Source: Dorea sp. 5-2 (GTDB lineage Bacteria > Bacillota > Clostridia > Lachnospirales > Lachnospiraceae). Taken from it: a stretch of 54,115 nucleotides of DNA. The DNA lies in NCBI RefSeq assembly GCF_000403455.2, contig NZ_KE159722.1:92579-146693 (forward strand), given 5' to 3'. Position numbers and translations under genes: made by a program. Positions 8,479 through 16,066 of this stretch are shown here, one piece after another (positions within the stretch are counted from its first letter, which is position 1; every line of letters starts with the position of its first letter). The notes below the pieces were generated by a model. That model was not told where the DNA came from. It was given only the letters and a program-made list of their open reading frames with translations, and searched no databases.

Positions 8479-8744
8479 ATGAATTTACCATTCAGTGTAA
8501 CGCAGGAAGAGTTATCAGAAGTATTATTAAATGTGGCTCCGGTCAGGCCAGTGTATATCTGGGCGCGCCGGGGATTGGAAAATCAGCTTTGGTAGAACAG
8601 TTTGTCCAAAGCGTTGTGTTTCCTTGTGTATCTTTACTAGGGAGCCAGCTTGCACCGGAGGATATTATCGGGATTCCGCAGATTAAAGACGGGACTTCCG
8701 AATTTCTGCTGCCGAAGATGAATTATCGGCGAAGTGGTTTGTGA
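8479..8744 (+). pseudogene. MoxR-family AAA ATPase remnant
   Basis: From the ATG at 8479 the frame reads an AAA-type N-terminus (VAPVRPVYIW). It then runs to a stop because one G is missing from what should read IWGAPGIGKS. The next frame carries the Walker A (GAPGIGKS), then QLAPEDIIGIPQ, the sensor-proximal pattern of MoxR-type ATPases. It ends abruptly after LLPKM at the junction with the metallopeptidase gene. About two thirds of the ATPase, including Walker B, is missing. MoxR ATPases usually pair with VWA proteins, as the neighbour shows. Confidence 0.8.
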
Positions 8745-9883
8745 ATCACTATCCACTGCTGGGAAGTCTGGCATCCTCTTTTGAGATCATAGAGGATTAT
8801 ACCTATTGTGTCCATGAAGAAATACAAGTCGCGGGGGTTAATGTTTCGGCAGGAGAGATTTATCTGAATCCCGCCGCAGTTCTTGGAACGGAAGAACTGA
8901 AATTTGTTATGGCGCATGAATTTTTACATGCAGGGTTGGGGCATCAGGAGCGGTGCATGGGAAGAGATCCGTATTTGTGGAATGTAGCCTGTGATTATGT
9001 GATTAACGGCTGGCTATGTGAAATGAAAGTGGGACAAATGCCGGAAGGCAGCTTGTTTGATGAAAGCATGAAACATAAATCGGCAGAAGAAATTTATGAT
9101 TTGATTTTGACAGATATGCGTAAATATCAAAAACTAGATACATTTCGGGGTTACGGTAAAGGCGATATGATGACTGAAAAGGGTATCGGAATATGTGGGA
9201 AACAAACGCCGGGTATGACAATGGACGAATTCTGCAGGAATGCATTAATGCAGGGGCTGGAATATCAGCAGTCATATGGGAGAGGGTATTTACCCGCAGG
9301 ACTGGTTCAGGAGATTCGCGCCCTTGCCATGCCGCCGATTGGGTGGGATGTGGAACTTGCCAGATGGTTCGAGGAACAGTTCCCTTATATGGATAAGATA
9401 CGGACCTTTGCAAGGCCAAGCAGACGGCAGGGAGCCACGCCGGATATCCCAAGACCGCGTTATATGCAGGCAGAATTAAAAGAGGATGCGAGAACATTCG
9501 GGGTGATTTTAGATACGTCCGGCTCCATGAGCGCAAAGGCGATGGGAATGGGGCTTGGAAGTATTGCAAGCTACGCGGCGGTCCGGGAAGTGTCTTACGC
9601 AAGGGTGGTATTCTGTGACGCGGACGCCTATGATGCGGGATATCTTTCTCCTGAAGATGTGGCAGGACGGGTAGAAGTAAAGGGGAGAGGGGGAACTATG
9701 CTGCAGCCGGGAATCGACCTGTTGGAACATGCAAAAGACTTCCTGAAGGATGGTCCGATTCTGATTATTACAGACGGCGAGATTGAGGATAAGCTGACGA
9801 TACGCCGGAAACATGTATATCTGATTCCGAAGGGAAAAAATCTGTCGTTTCGGGTGAAAGGGAAGGTGTTCTATTTTTCATGA
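8741..9883 (+). CDS. VWA-like / DUF2201-type putative metallopeptidase
   Basis: A 380-residue protein from the first GTG; the frame is open further upstream (ELSAKWF), so the native start was probably lost in the deletion that removed most of the ATPase gene. It has a zinc-protease-like HEFLH (residues 59-63) followed by GLGH, and a C-terminal von Willebrand A domain with the MIDAS motif DTSGS (258-262) and ITDGE near 347. This matches the putative metallopeptidase/VWA partner of MoxR ATPases. There is no clear ribosome site at the GTG, so expression is doubtful even though the rest is intact. Its ATPase partner is broken. Confidence 0.7.
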   Translation: MNHYPLLGSLASSFEIIEDYTYCVHEEIQVAGVNVSAGEIYLNPAAVLGTEELKFVMAHEFLHAGLGHQERCMGRDPYLWNVACDYVINGWLCEMKVGQMPEGSLFDESMKHKSAEEIYDLILTDMRKYQKLDTFRGYGKGDMMTEKGIGICGKQTPGMTMDEFCRNALMQGLEYQQSYGRGYLPAGLVQEIRALAMPPIGWDVELARWFEEQFPYMDKIRTFARPSRRQGATPDIPRPRYMQAELKEDARTFGVILDTSGSMSAKAMGMGLGSIASYAAVREVSYARVVFCDADAYDAGYLSPEDVAGRVEVKGRGGTMLQPGIDLLEHAKDFLKDGPILIITDGEIEDKLTIRRKHVYLIPKGKNLSFRVKGKVFYFS

Positions 9884-10033
9884 TGGAGGATGGAAATGGA
9901 TTTCAAACGAAAAATATAAAGGAGAAAAGTATAGGCTGTCACCGAAATATATAGTGTAAAATACCAGGATTTTTGTTACAATATATTCAAAAGAAATGTA
10001 TCATATAGGGTTATTAAGAAAGGTGGGGTTATT

Positions 10034-10288
10034 ATGTCAACATTACAGAATCAAATCACGCAATCACTGGAGGGGCTTTCAGACGATAGTTTAAGGTTTA
10101 TTCTTGACATGATACAACGATTTGTAATGCCGGCGGAATCAAAAAGTATGAGCATAGATTATGATGTTGCTAAACAAGAGAAAAAGCGCAGGCTTGGAAG
10201 TATGAAAGGACAGAAATTTATTGCGGATGGGCATGATATAGATGAGTGCAATGATGAAATTGCCAGATTATTTGGGGAGGTCGACTGA
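10034..10288 (+). CDS. Antitoxin of PIN-domain TA pair
   Basis: An 84-residue acidic protein with a helical N-terminus (LEGLSDDSLRFILDMIQRF) and a C-terminal tail (DGHDIDECNDEIARLFGE). The latter is typical of small antitoxins whose flexible end wraps the partner toxin. The stop codon overlaps the ATG of the PIN toxin by one base (TGATG), the classic TA arrangement. AGAAAGGTGGGG precedes the ATG. The DNA-binding fold is not obvious, so the VapB subtype is not assigned. Confidence 0.75.
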   Translation: MSTLQNQITQSLEGLSDDSLRFILDMIQRFVMPAESKSMSIDYDVAKQEKKRRLGSMKGQKFIADGHDIDECNDEIARLFGEVD

Positions 10289-10692
10289 TGAAGATATTGC
10301 TGGACACACATATTGCAATATGGGCGGTATTGGACTCGGAGGAATTATCGGATGTGGCAAGGGAGCTGATACTTGAAGAGCGTAATGAAATATATTACAG
10401 CGCCGCTTCTATATGGGAGATTACGATTAAACATATGGCTCATCCGGAAACATTTCTATATAGTGGGATACATCTTGAAAAAGGGTGTGAAGCGAATGGG
10501 TTTATAGCACTGCCAGTATTTAACAGGCACGCTGCTGAATTAGAAACATTGATACGTCCAAAGGATGCTCCGCCACATAAAGATCCTTTTGATAGAATTT
10601 TGCTTGCACAGGCAAAATCAGAAGGAATGAAGTTTATAACGCATGATAGTTTGATTCCATATTACAATGAATCCTTTGTCATCAGTGTTTAA
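10288..10692 (+). CDS. PIN-domain ribonuclease toxin (VapC-like)
   Basis: A 134-residue PIN-domain protein of the VapC/COG3744 type. The acidic metal-binding residues are present: Asp6 (LLDTH), Glu44 (SIWEI), Asp102 (DPFDR) and Asp120 (THD). PIN toxins cleave tRNA or rRNA when freed from their antitoxin, encoded immediately upstream with a one-base overlap. Length and motif order are normal, so the pair is probably functional. Confidence 0.88.
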   Translation: MKILLDTHIAIWAVLDSEELSDVARELILEERNEIYYSAASIWEITIKHMAHPETFLYSGIHLEKGCEANGFIALPVFNRHAAELETLIRPKDAPPHKDPFDRILLAQAKSEGMKFITHDSLIPYYNESFVISV

Positions 10693-10725
10693 AGTATTCG
10701 GTATATAGTTTATTATGAAAGGGTG

Positions 10726-10796
10726 GGGGCTGTCGGGAAATCGCGATTTTTCCCGACAGCCCCTATGCATTGGACTATCTATTTCCCGACAGCCCC
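10726..10796 (+). terminator. GC-rich hairpin with a third half-site
   Basis: A 15-bp stem, 10726-10740 with 10749-10763 (GGGGCTGTCGGGAAA and its complement), lies 34 bp after the toxin gene. A second copy of the right arm occurs at 10781-10796, so the left arm could pair with either. It probably ends the TA transcript. Confidence 0.55.
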
Positions 10797-10894
10797 AAAA
10801 ATTAATTTACACATTTTACTTGACAAACCCAACGGAGAAAAGGATTGTCTGAAAGTACCGGCAATCCTTTTTCGTACCTCTAAAATAAGATCGT

Positions 10895-11659
10895 CTACAT
10901 CTTTGTTATTGCTTCCATTGCAATTTTCATGGCTGCCGTAAAAAAGTCATTTCCCCAATTTCTTATATCGTGTGCATCAACATCTGCCAAAGAATCTGCG
11001 GAAAAAAGTACTTGTCCAAATAGGACGCCTCTCATTTTTGCACATGCAGCCAAAGATGCACATTCCATTTCTACAACAGAATATCCTTCGGATTTCCGAT
11101 ACCGGACCATTTCTTTTGTTTCTCGGTAAAAGCCGTCTGTTGTCCATGTTTTACAGGTTTTATAATCTAATTTTGCATTTTCCAATACTCTGCAGATTGC
11201 TTTGACCGGAGCAGGATCTAATTCGATTTCTCGTGACGGCGGCAAATAATGATAAGATGTGCCTTCCTGTCTGAGCGCTGCGACAGGAACAAAAAATGAA
11301 CCTTCGGTATCTTCAACTAAAGCCCCGCAGCATCCTGCAGCTATTATTTCTTTTACGCCTCCTGCGATCAACTGTTCCATGATCTGTACAGCGCCTGCGC
11401 CGCCAAGAGGCGCTTGTACAAACACAATATCCATATTATTAATTTGAGTTTTATAAACATGAAAATCTTTTGTCACACTGACAAATTTCCCGACGATTTC
11501 ACATTCATTATGGGCTGCAAAATCATCTATTTCAGGAGCCATAAAAAGCATTACGGCTTTGTGTGGGAAATTATGATCAGAATGATGTCCCGGCATGATA
11601 ACGGCACTTTGTTCCGAGTCAAATTCTAGTATTGGTATTTGATTTTTGCATATTGTCAT
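10895..11659 (-). CDS. Nucleoside phosphorylase family protein
   Basis: A 254-residue protein of the PNP/UDP phosphorylase superfamily, which splits nucleosides with phosphate to a base and ribose-1-phosphate. Recognisable are the QAPLGGAGA and AAGCCGAL segments (mid-protein), the VEMECASLAA motif near residue 205 that binds ribose, and FSADSLAD near the C-terminus with the catalytic-type Asp. The upstream ATG at 11677 is rejected because AAAGGAAG lies properly before 11659. It stands alone; specificity (uridine or purine) cannot be told. Confidence 0.82.
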   Translation of the reverse strand: MTICKNQIPILEFDSEQSAVIMPGHHSDHNFPHKAVMLFMAPEIDDFAAHNECEIVGKFVSVTKDFHVYKTQINNMDIVFVQAPLGGAGAVQIMEQLIAGGVKEIIAAGCCGALVEDTEGSFFVPVAALRQEGTSYHYLPPSREIELDPAPVKAICRVLENAKLDYKTCKTWTTDGFYRETKEMVRYRKSEGYSVVEMECASLAACAKMRGVLFGQVLFSADSLADVDAHDIRNWGNDFFTAAMKIAMEAITKM

Positions 11660-11815
11660 ATCAGATCTTCCTTTCATGTATATTTTTTAGAATTATAGCA
11701 TGATCCTCTATATAATACTATGGTTTATTCCCGCGAGCAACGAGCCAAGCGGGCATGCTTGCATGTACATTTGGCGACTGCAGCGGGGTTTTTGACTTAG
11801 TGTGTTGACTGTGTT

Positions 11816-11965
11816 ATGTTTAGATTAAATGCTTTAAATATGGTAGAGTACGACCGTATGAAAGCAATGTTAACTTTAATGTCCAAGCTGGAAGAAAGAG
11901 AAAATTTTGCAAGAGAGGGCGGTTTTCTGTCTGCAGATGAAGTAGAGGCTGAACTAGGGATATGA
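11816..11965 (+). pseudogene. Short Phd/YefM-type antitoxin (remnant)
   Basis: A 49-codon open frame ending GGFLSADEVEAELGI, the C-terminal signature of small Phd/YefM-type antitoxins. Its TGA overlaps an ATG that begins a broken toxin frame. The N-terminal DNA-binding part typical of the family (another 30-40 residues) is missing, and no ribosome site is visible. It is therefore probably a decayed antitoxin. Confidence 0.5.
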
Positions 11966-12021
11966 TGGAACTGAAATATACACCAAAGGCGAAAGCGGTT
12001 CCGAAGAAGGTAAAGTATTGA
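11965..12021 (+). pseudogene. RelE/ParE-type toxin fragment
   Basis: Only 18 codons (MELKYTPKAKAV then a stop) remain. The start MELKYTPKA matches the first strand of RelE/ParE toxins, and the ATG overlaps the antitoxin stop as in a TA operon. The rest of the toxin is gone, so this is a dead partner of the preceding frame. Confidence 0.45.
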
Positions 12022-12106
12022 TTACAAAGACAGTCAGGAGCCTTGCTATGAGAGTCTTTTTCGGCATCAAAGAGACAGAAGAATAGAAGAAAATAGGAAC
12101 AGGCTT

Positions 12107-13246
12107 TTATGGCGGAACTTCTTTATCTGATGTGAAAAGACCTTCACATAACCGGCCTTTTTTAGCTTTTCTTCCGTAATATTTGGCCGCGCAAATATAG
12201 GCATAGATATTCTCTCTTGGAGTACCCAGTGGTAATTGACATCCCACATCCAGAATATATCCTTTTGGGTTGTCGCTCGCTTTTCTGATACAATCATGGA
12301 CAGAGGCTGTCACATCCTCAGGTGTTCCCTTAAGCATGACATCTACAGGCGGAACATTTCCGCAAATCTGCATCTGATTTCCGATACTATTTTTCAGTTC
12401 TTCTAGATCTTCGCAATTATCGACAGAAAAGCTGTGAAATCCAAGCTCGGCAAGATCCTTCCAGATGGGTTTAGAACGTCCGCAGATATGGATTCCGGGA
12501 ATACTTCCGGTGAGCTCAAAAACTCCCTTTATCAGCTTTTTCAGATACGGTTTGGAGAATTCCCGAAACATTCTGTCACTGATCAGGGTATAAGAAGAGA
12601 CAGGATCTGCAATCCCTACAGATACTGTTCCAAATTCCTCTTTTACATAACCTACCCAGGTCAACAGGCAATATACCATAAACTCTAATAACCTGTGCAG
12701 GTTTTCTTGGTTTTTACGCATATCTCTCAAAAGAAATTCTGTCTTGCGGACAGAAGCAGCGGAGGACAGCGGACCGCCTAAATTGATGCTCACAGGGATG
12801 TTATCTCCGTAGCGTTTCTTTAATTTATGAATGTGATGAATTTTAGCCTGTAAAAATACATTGGAATGCGGATTGAATTCCAGAGAGGATAAAAGACTGT
12901 AGTCTGTCAAAATATACCGATCCACATAGTCTATAGAGTTTTCCGGATAAAGAACTGTAGAGCCCAGCGCTTCTCCGACACCCTTTAACCCAAGCTTCGC
13001 CGAGGCAGTAACAGGAATTCCAAATTCCTGCCGTAATGCATCCATAATGTGGCAGTGAATATCAAAATCATAACGGTATTGCCCGACAGTAAAGCCGTAA
13101 AGCGGAGCTAATGTCTCCCCATTTCCCGGAAAGGAAAAAGGGAGGTAATCCACTTCTTTTCCACAGTTATATGCTTCGCTCCGTTCTGCCGGCGTCATCT
13201 GATCCGGCATAGCTTCCAGCCTCTTTTTCATCATTAGCAAATCCAT
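12107..13246 (-). CDS. Uroporphyrinogen decarboxylase/MtaA-family protein
   Basis: A 379-residue TIM-barrel protein of the URO-D family, in the branch that includes the corrinoid methyltransferases MtaA/CmuA. The zinc-binding set of that branch is present: His253-x-Cys255 (HICGRSKP) and Cys336 (DVGCQLPLGTP). True heme decarboxylases lack these, so a methyl-transfer role is favoured. It is divergent from the methionine importer metNIQ, and no corrinoid protein gene is adjacent. AAAGGAG lies 7 nt before the ATG. The methyl donor or acceptor cannot be told. Confidence 0.75.
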   Translation of the reverse strand: MDLLMMKKRLEAMPDQMTPAERSEAYNCGKEVDYLPFSFPGNGETLAPLYGFTVGQYRYDFDIHCHIMDALRQEFGIPVTASAKLGLKGVGEALGSTVLYPENSIDYVDRYILTDYSLLSSLEFNPHSNVFLQAKIHHIHKLKKRYGDNIPVSINLGGPLSSAASVRKTEFLLRDMRKNQENLHRLLEFMVYCLLTWVGYVKEEFGTVSVGIADPVSSYTLISDRMFREFSKPYLKKLIKGVFELTGSIPGIHICGRSKPIWKDLAELGFHSFSVDNCEDLEELKNSIGNQMQICGNVPPVDVMLKGTPEDVTASVHDCIRKASDNPKGYILDVGCQLPLGTPRENIYAYICAAKYYGRKAKKGRLCEGLFTSDKEVPP

Positions 13247-13360
13247 CTCAGATCTCCTTTCTTAATCCTTAATCCAATTATAAGGAAAAGTAAACATTTT
13301 AACAATACTTTAGCTTATTGATATTAGTAATATACAAAAAGGTATATTTAAAATAACAAT

Positions 13361-13389
13361 TTTACATGGATTTTTTACTATGATATATT
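13361..13389 (+). promoter_or_regulatory. Sigma-A promoter of metNIQ
   Basis: TTTACA (13361-13366), a 17-bp spacer and TATATT (13384-13389). The leader to the metN start is only about 25 nt, so no SAM riboswitch can fit downstream of this start site. Confidence 0.6.
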
Positions 13390-13419
13390 AAAAGATAATT
13401 ATTGTGAGGAGCACAATCC

Positions 13420-14388
13420 ATGATAAAAGTTGAAAATTTAAATAAAAGTTTTGGGAGTTTACACGTTCTAAAGGATGTGTCTCTGGAAGTAGAAAAAGGC
13501 GAGATTTTCGGTTTGATAGGCAAAAGTGGAGAAGGTAAGTCCACACTTTTACGCTGTATTAATCTGTTGGAAGATAAGGATAGCGGTTCCATCCGTATAA
13601 AGGACCGTACTGTGGAGCCGAAAAAGAGAAGGGATATCAGGCAGTACCGGAAAGGGATCGGGATGATCTTCCAGCATTTTGCGCTTTTGGAAAGGCAGAA
13701 CGTGTACAAAAATATCGCGGCACCTATGGAATGTTGGAGATACCCGAAGGAATCAATGGATGCAAAGGTTAGGGAGTTGGCGCAGATTGTAGGGATTGAA
13801 GACAAGTTATATGAAAAACCTCGTAACTTAAGCGGCGGTCAGAGACAACGTGTAGCAATCGCAAGGGCGCTCGCCCTGGAACCGGAGATTCTCTTGAGCG
13901 ATGAGGCAACCTCAGCCCTGGATCCGAAGACAACGAAAGCAATTCTCCAACTGCTGAGGAACATCAATGAACGGCTGGGGATTACTATCTTGCTTGTTAC
14001 TCATGAGATGGAGGTTATACGGTCTATCTGCCACAGGGTAGCTGTCATGGAGGATGGCAGGATTGCTGATTGTGGTGAGGTTTCAGAGATTTTCCTGAAC
14101 CAGCCGGATTCCTTGAAACGCCTTCTGGGCGATGAATCAGAGGTACTGCCGGAGGACGGGGTAAACTTGAGAATCATTTTTAAAGAGACGCCGGAAAACA
14201 GATCCCTGATTCCAGATATCACAACGGCGACGATGGCGAAGTTTTCCGTTCTTTATTCACGTCTTGAAAAATTTCGGGATGAAGTAATCTGTACGGCAAT
14301 GCTCAATGTCGGACAGAGGGATTTTTATAAGATTGAAAGCTACCTGGACAGTCTGCAGGTGAAATGGGAGGTGGTAGAACATGAATGA
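13420..14388 (+). CDS. metN: Methionine ABC transporter ATPase MetN
   Basis: A 322-residue ATPase of the methionine importer. Walker A is GKSGEGKST (34-42), Q-loop near 85, signature LSGGQ (137-141), Walker B LLSDEATS (158-165). A C-terminal NIL/ACT-like domain (about 245-320) binds methionine and inhibits transport in this family. It powers uptake of methionine through MetI with substrate delivered by MetQ. It overlaps metI by 8 nt, and the three genes run metN-metI-metQ. Confidence 0.93.
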   Translation: MIKVENLNKSFGSLHVLKDVSLEVEKGEIFGLIGKSGEGKSTLLRCINLLEDKDSGSIRIKDRTVEPKKRRDIRQYRKGIGMIFQHFALLERQNVYKNIAAPMECWRYPKESMDAKVRELAQIVGIEDKLYEKPRNLSGGQRQRVAIARALALEPEILLSDEATSALDPKTTKAILQLLRNINERLGITILLVTHEMEVIRSICHRVAVMEDGRIADCGEVSEIFLNQPDSLKRLLGDESEVLPEDGVNLRIIFKETPENRSLIPDITTATMAKFSVLYSRLEKFRDEVICTAMLNVGQRDFYKIESYLDSLQVKWEVVEHE

Positions 14389-15037
14389 TCCGGTAATGGT
14401 GATTAAGAAGGTGATGTTTCCTGCTTTGTGGGAAAGTCTCTACATGACATTCTGGGGGACTGTATTTTCCTGTATCCTGGGATTTGGATTTGCAGTGGTG
14501 TTGGTGATTACGGCAGAAGACGGATTGACGCCGCATAAATACTTCTACCGCTTGCTGAATATAGCCGTCAACATCCTGCGTTCGTTTCCTTTTCTCATAC
14601 TGGCAGTGACCATTCTGCCCATTACCAGGGCTGTGATGGGAACGACCATTGGGAAAAACGCGGCGTTATTTCCGCTGGTTATCGTAGCCTGCCCTTTTGT
14701 GGCAAGGGTATTTGAAGGGAATCTCAAGGCGGTCACACCGGGAATGATCGAGGCTGCCAAGGCATTTGGCGCCTCTAACTGGTATATTATCTTCAATGTA
14801 ATGCTGAAGGAAGCGATTCCGTCTATGTGTATCAGCGTTACATTGGTTGTGATCTCCATTCTGGGAAGCTCGTCCATGGCCGGCGCCCTGGGAGCCGGAG
14901 GTCTTGGAAATGTAGCGCTGATCTATGGCTATCAGAGTTTTAACGATATCATTATGTATGGCACTGTTTTGATTCTGGTCATACTGGTGCAATCCATTCA
15001 GTCAATCGGTAATTTACTGTACAGCAAATTAAAATAA
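14381..15037 (+). CDS. metI: Methionine ABC transporter permease MetI
   Basis: A 218-residue membrane protein with five predicted spans and the permease EAA-type loop (EAAKAFGASNWYIIFNVMLKEAIP, about residues 125-150) that docks MetN. Length and topology match MetI. It starts inside the end of metN, indicating coupling. Confidence 0.92.
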   Translation: MNDPVMVIKKVMFPALWESLYMTFWGTVFSCILGFGFAVVLVITAEDGLTPHKYFYRLLNIAVNILRSFPFLILAVTILPITRAVMGTTIGKNAALFPLVIVACPFVARVFEGNLKAVTPGMIEAAKAFGASNWYIIFNVMLKEAIPSMCISVTLVVISILGSSSMAGALGAGGLGNVALIYGYQSFNDIIMYGTVLILVILVQSIQSIGNLLYSKLK

Positions 15038-15076
15038 CTGTATTGGTAAAAATATAAAAAAGCAAAGGAGAAAGAT

Positions 15077-15934
15077 ATGAAGAAGAAACTGATCGCACTT
15101 TTAAGTGTAACAACTCTGGTTTTTAGCATGACTGCATGTGGTTCTGGTGAAAAGAAAGCCGAAGACGGAGAGACAAAGGAAGAAACAAAAGAAGAGACAA
15201 AAGAGGCAGCTCTAATTCGTCTCGCGGCAGGTGATCCGATGAAAGAAGAACTCATCAATGCCATTAAGGAGGACTTTGAGGCAAAGGGATATACTCTTGA
15301 GGTTTCTGTGATCGAAGACCCGATCGTATCTAATAACGCAATTGAAGAAGGAAGCATAGAGGCAAATTTTATTCAGCACCAGGCATATATGGATAACTTT
15401 AATGAAGAAAATAACGGAGACCTGGTACCGGTAGGCGATTCCATCTATTATACCTGCTTCGGTCTGTATTCCAATAAGCTTAAGAGTGTTGATGAAATCA
15501 GTGAAGGTATGAAGATTGGTATCCCAAGGGATCCTACGAATCGTTCAAGGGCGCTTCGTTTTCTGGAGGCAGAAGGATTGATTACATTGAAGGACGGCTT
15601 TGAGGAATTTTCACAGTTAGAAATTGAAGAAAACAAATTTAATTTAGAATTAGCGGAGGTGGATTCCGAATCCATTCCTACGATTCTGGACGATTTAGAC
15701 GCAGGCGTTTGCTATCCGATCGCGATGCAGGAGGCTGATTTAGATCCGGAAGGCGCCCTTGCATATGACCCAACGGAGGTAGGAAAAGAATATGGAATCC
15801 TTATCGCTGTAAAAGGAGAAAATAAAGACGCACAGTGGGCTAAGGATCTTCAGGAATCTATGGGCGGAGAGGCTGCCGGCGCCGTGATCGAAGATCATTT
15901 GGGAAGTGCTGCAGTACACTGCTCAAAATATTAG
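15077..15934 (+). CDS. metQ: Methionine-binding lipoprotein MetQ
   Basis: A 285-residue lipoprotein of the NlpA/MetQ family. The lipobox SMTAC puts the lipid-modified cysteine at residue 21; a charged Glu/Lys-rich linker with repeated EETK units follows. The body contains NFIQHQAYM and GIPRDPTNRSRAL, the typical MetQ ligand-binding patterns. It presents methionine or related compounds to MetNI outside the membrane. AAAGGAG precedes the ATG. No terminator is obvious before the next gene. Confidence 0.92.
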   Translation: MKKKLIALLSVTTLVFSMTACGSGEKKAEDGETKEETKEETKEAALIRLAAGDPMKEELINAIKEDFEAKGYTLEVSVIEDPIVSNNAIEEGSIEANFIQHQAYMDNFNEENNGDLVPVGDSIYYTCFGLYSNKLKSVDEISEGMKIGIPRDPTNRSRALRFLEAEGLITLKDGFEEFSQLEIEENKFNLELAEVDSESIPTILDDLDAGVCYPIAMQEADLDPEGALAYDPTEVGKEYGILIAVKGENKDAQWAKDLQESMGGEAAGAVIEDHLGSAAVHCSKY

Positions 15935-16006
15935 GATCATTTAAAACGGACGGCAATGCAAAAACTTGTTCTAGCAAAATACCTAAAAATGATAGCAATA
16001 AGGAGA

Positions 16007-16035
16007 TTGACGCGCTATAAAAAAGAAAGTATGCT
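16007..16035 (+). promoter_or_regulatory. Promoter of GH112 gene
   Basis: TTGACG (16007-16012), 17-bp spacer, TATGCT (16030-16035), 31 bp before the GH112 start. It supports separate transcription from metNIQ. Confidence 0.5.
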
Positions 16036-16066
16036 TAATTCATCAAAATAGAACAGGAGTGAAAAG

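Noticed and set aside
13260..13420. SAM (S-box) riboswitch ahead of metN
   Set aside because: The spacer is short and AT-rich, with a promoter only 31 bp before the start codon; no conserved S-box stems are visible.
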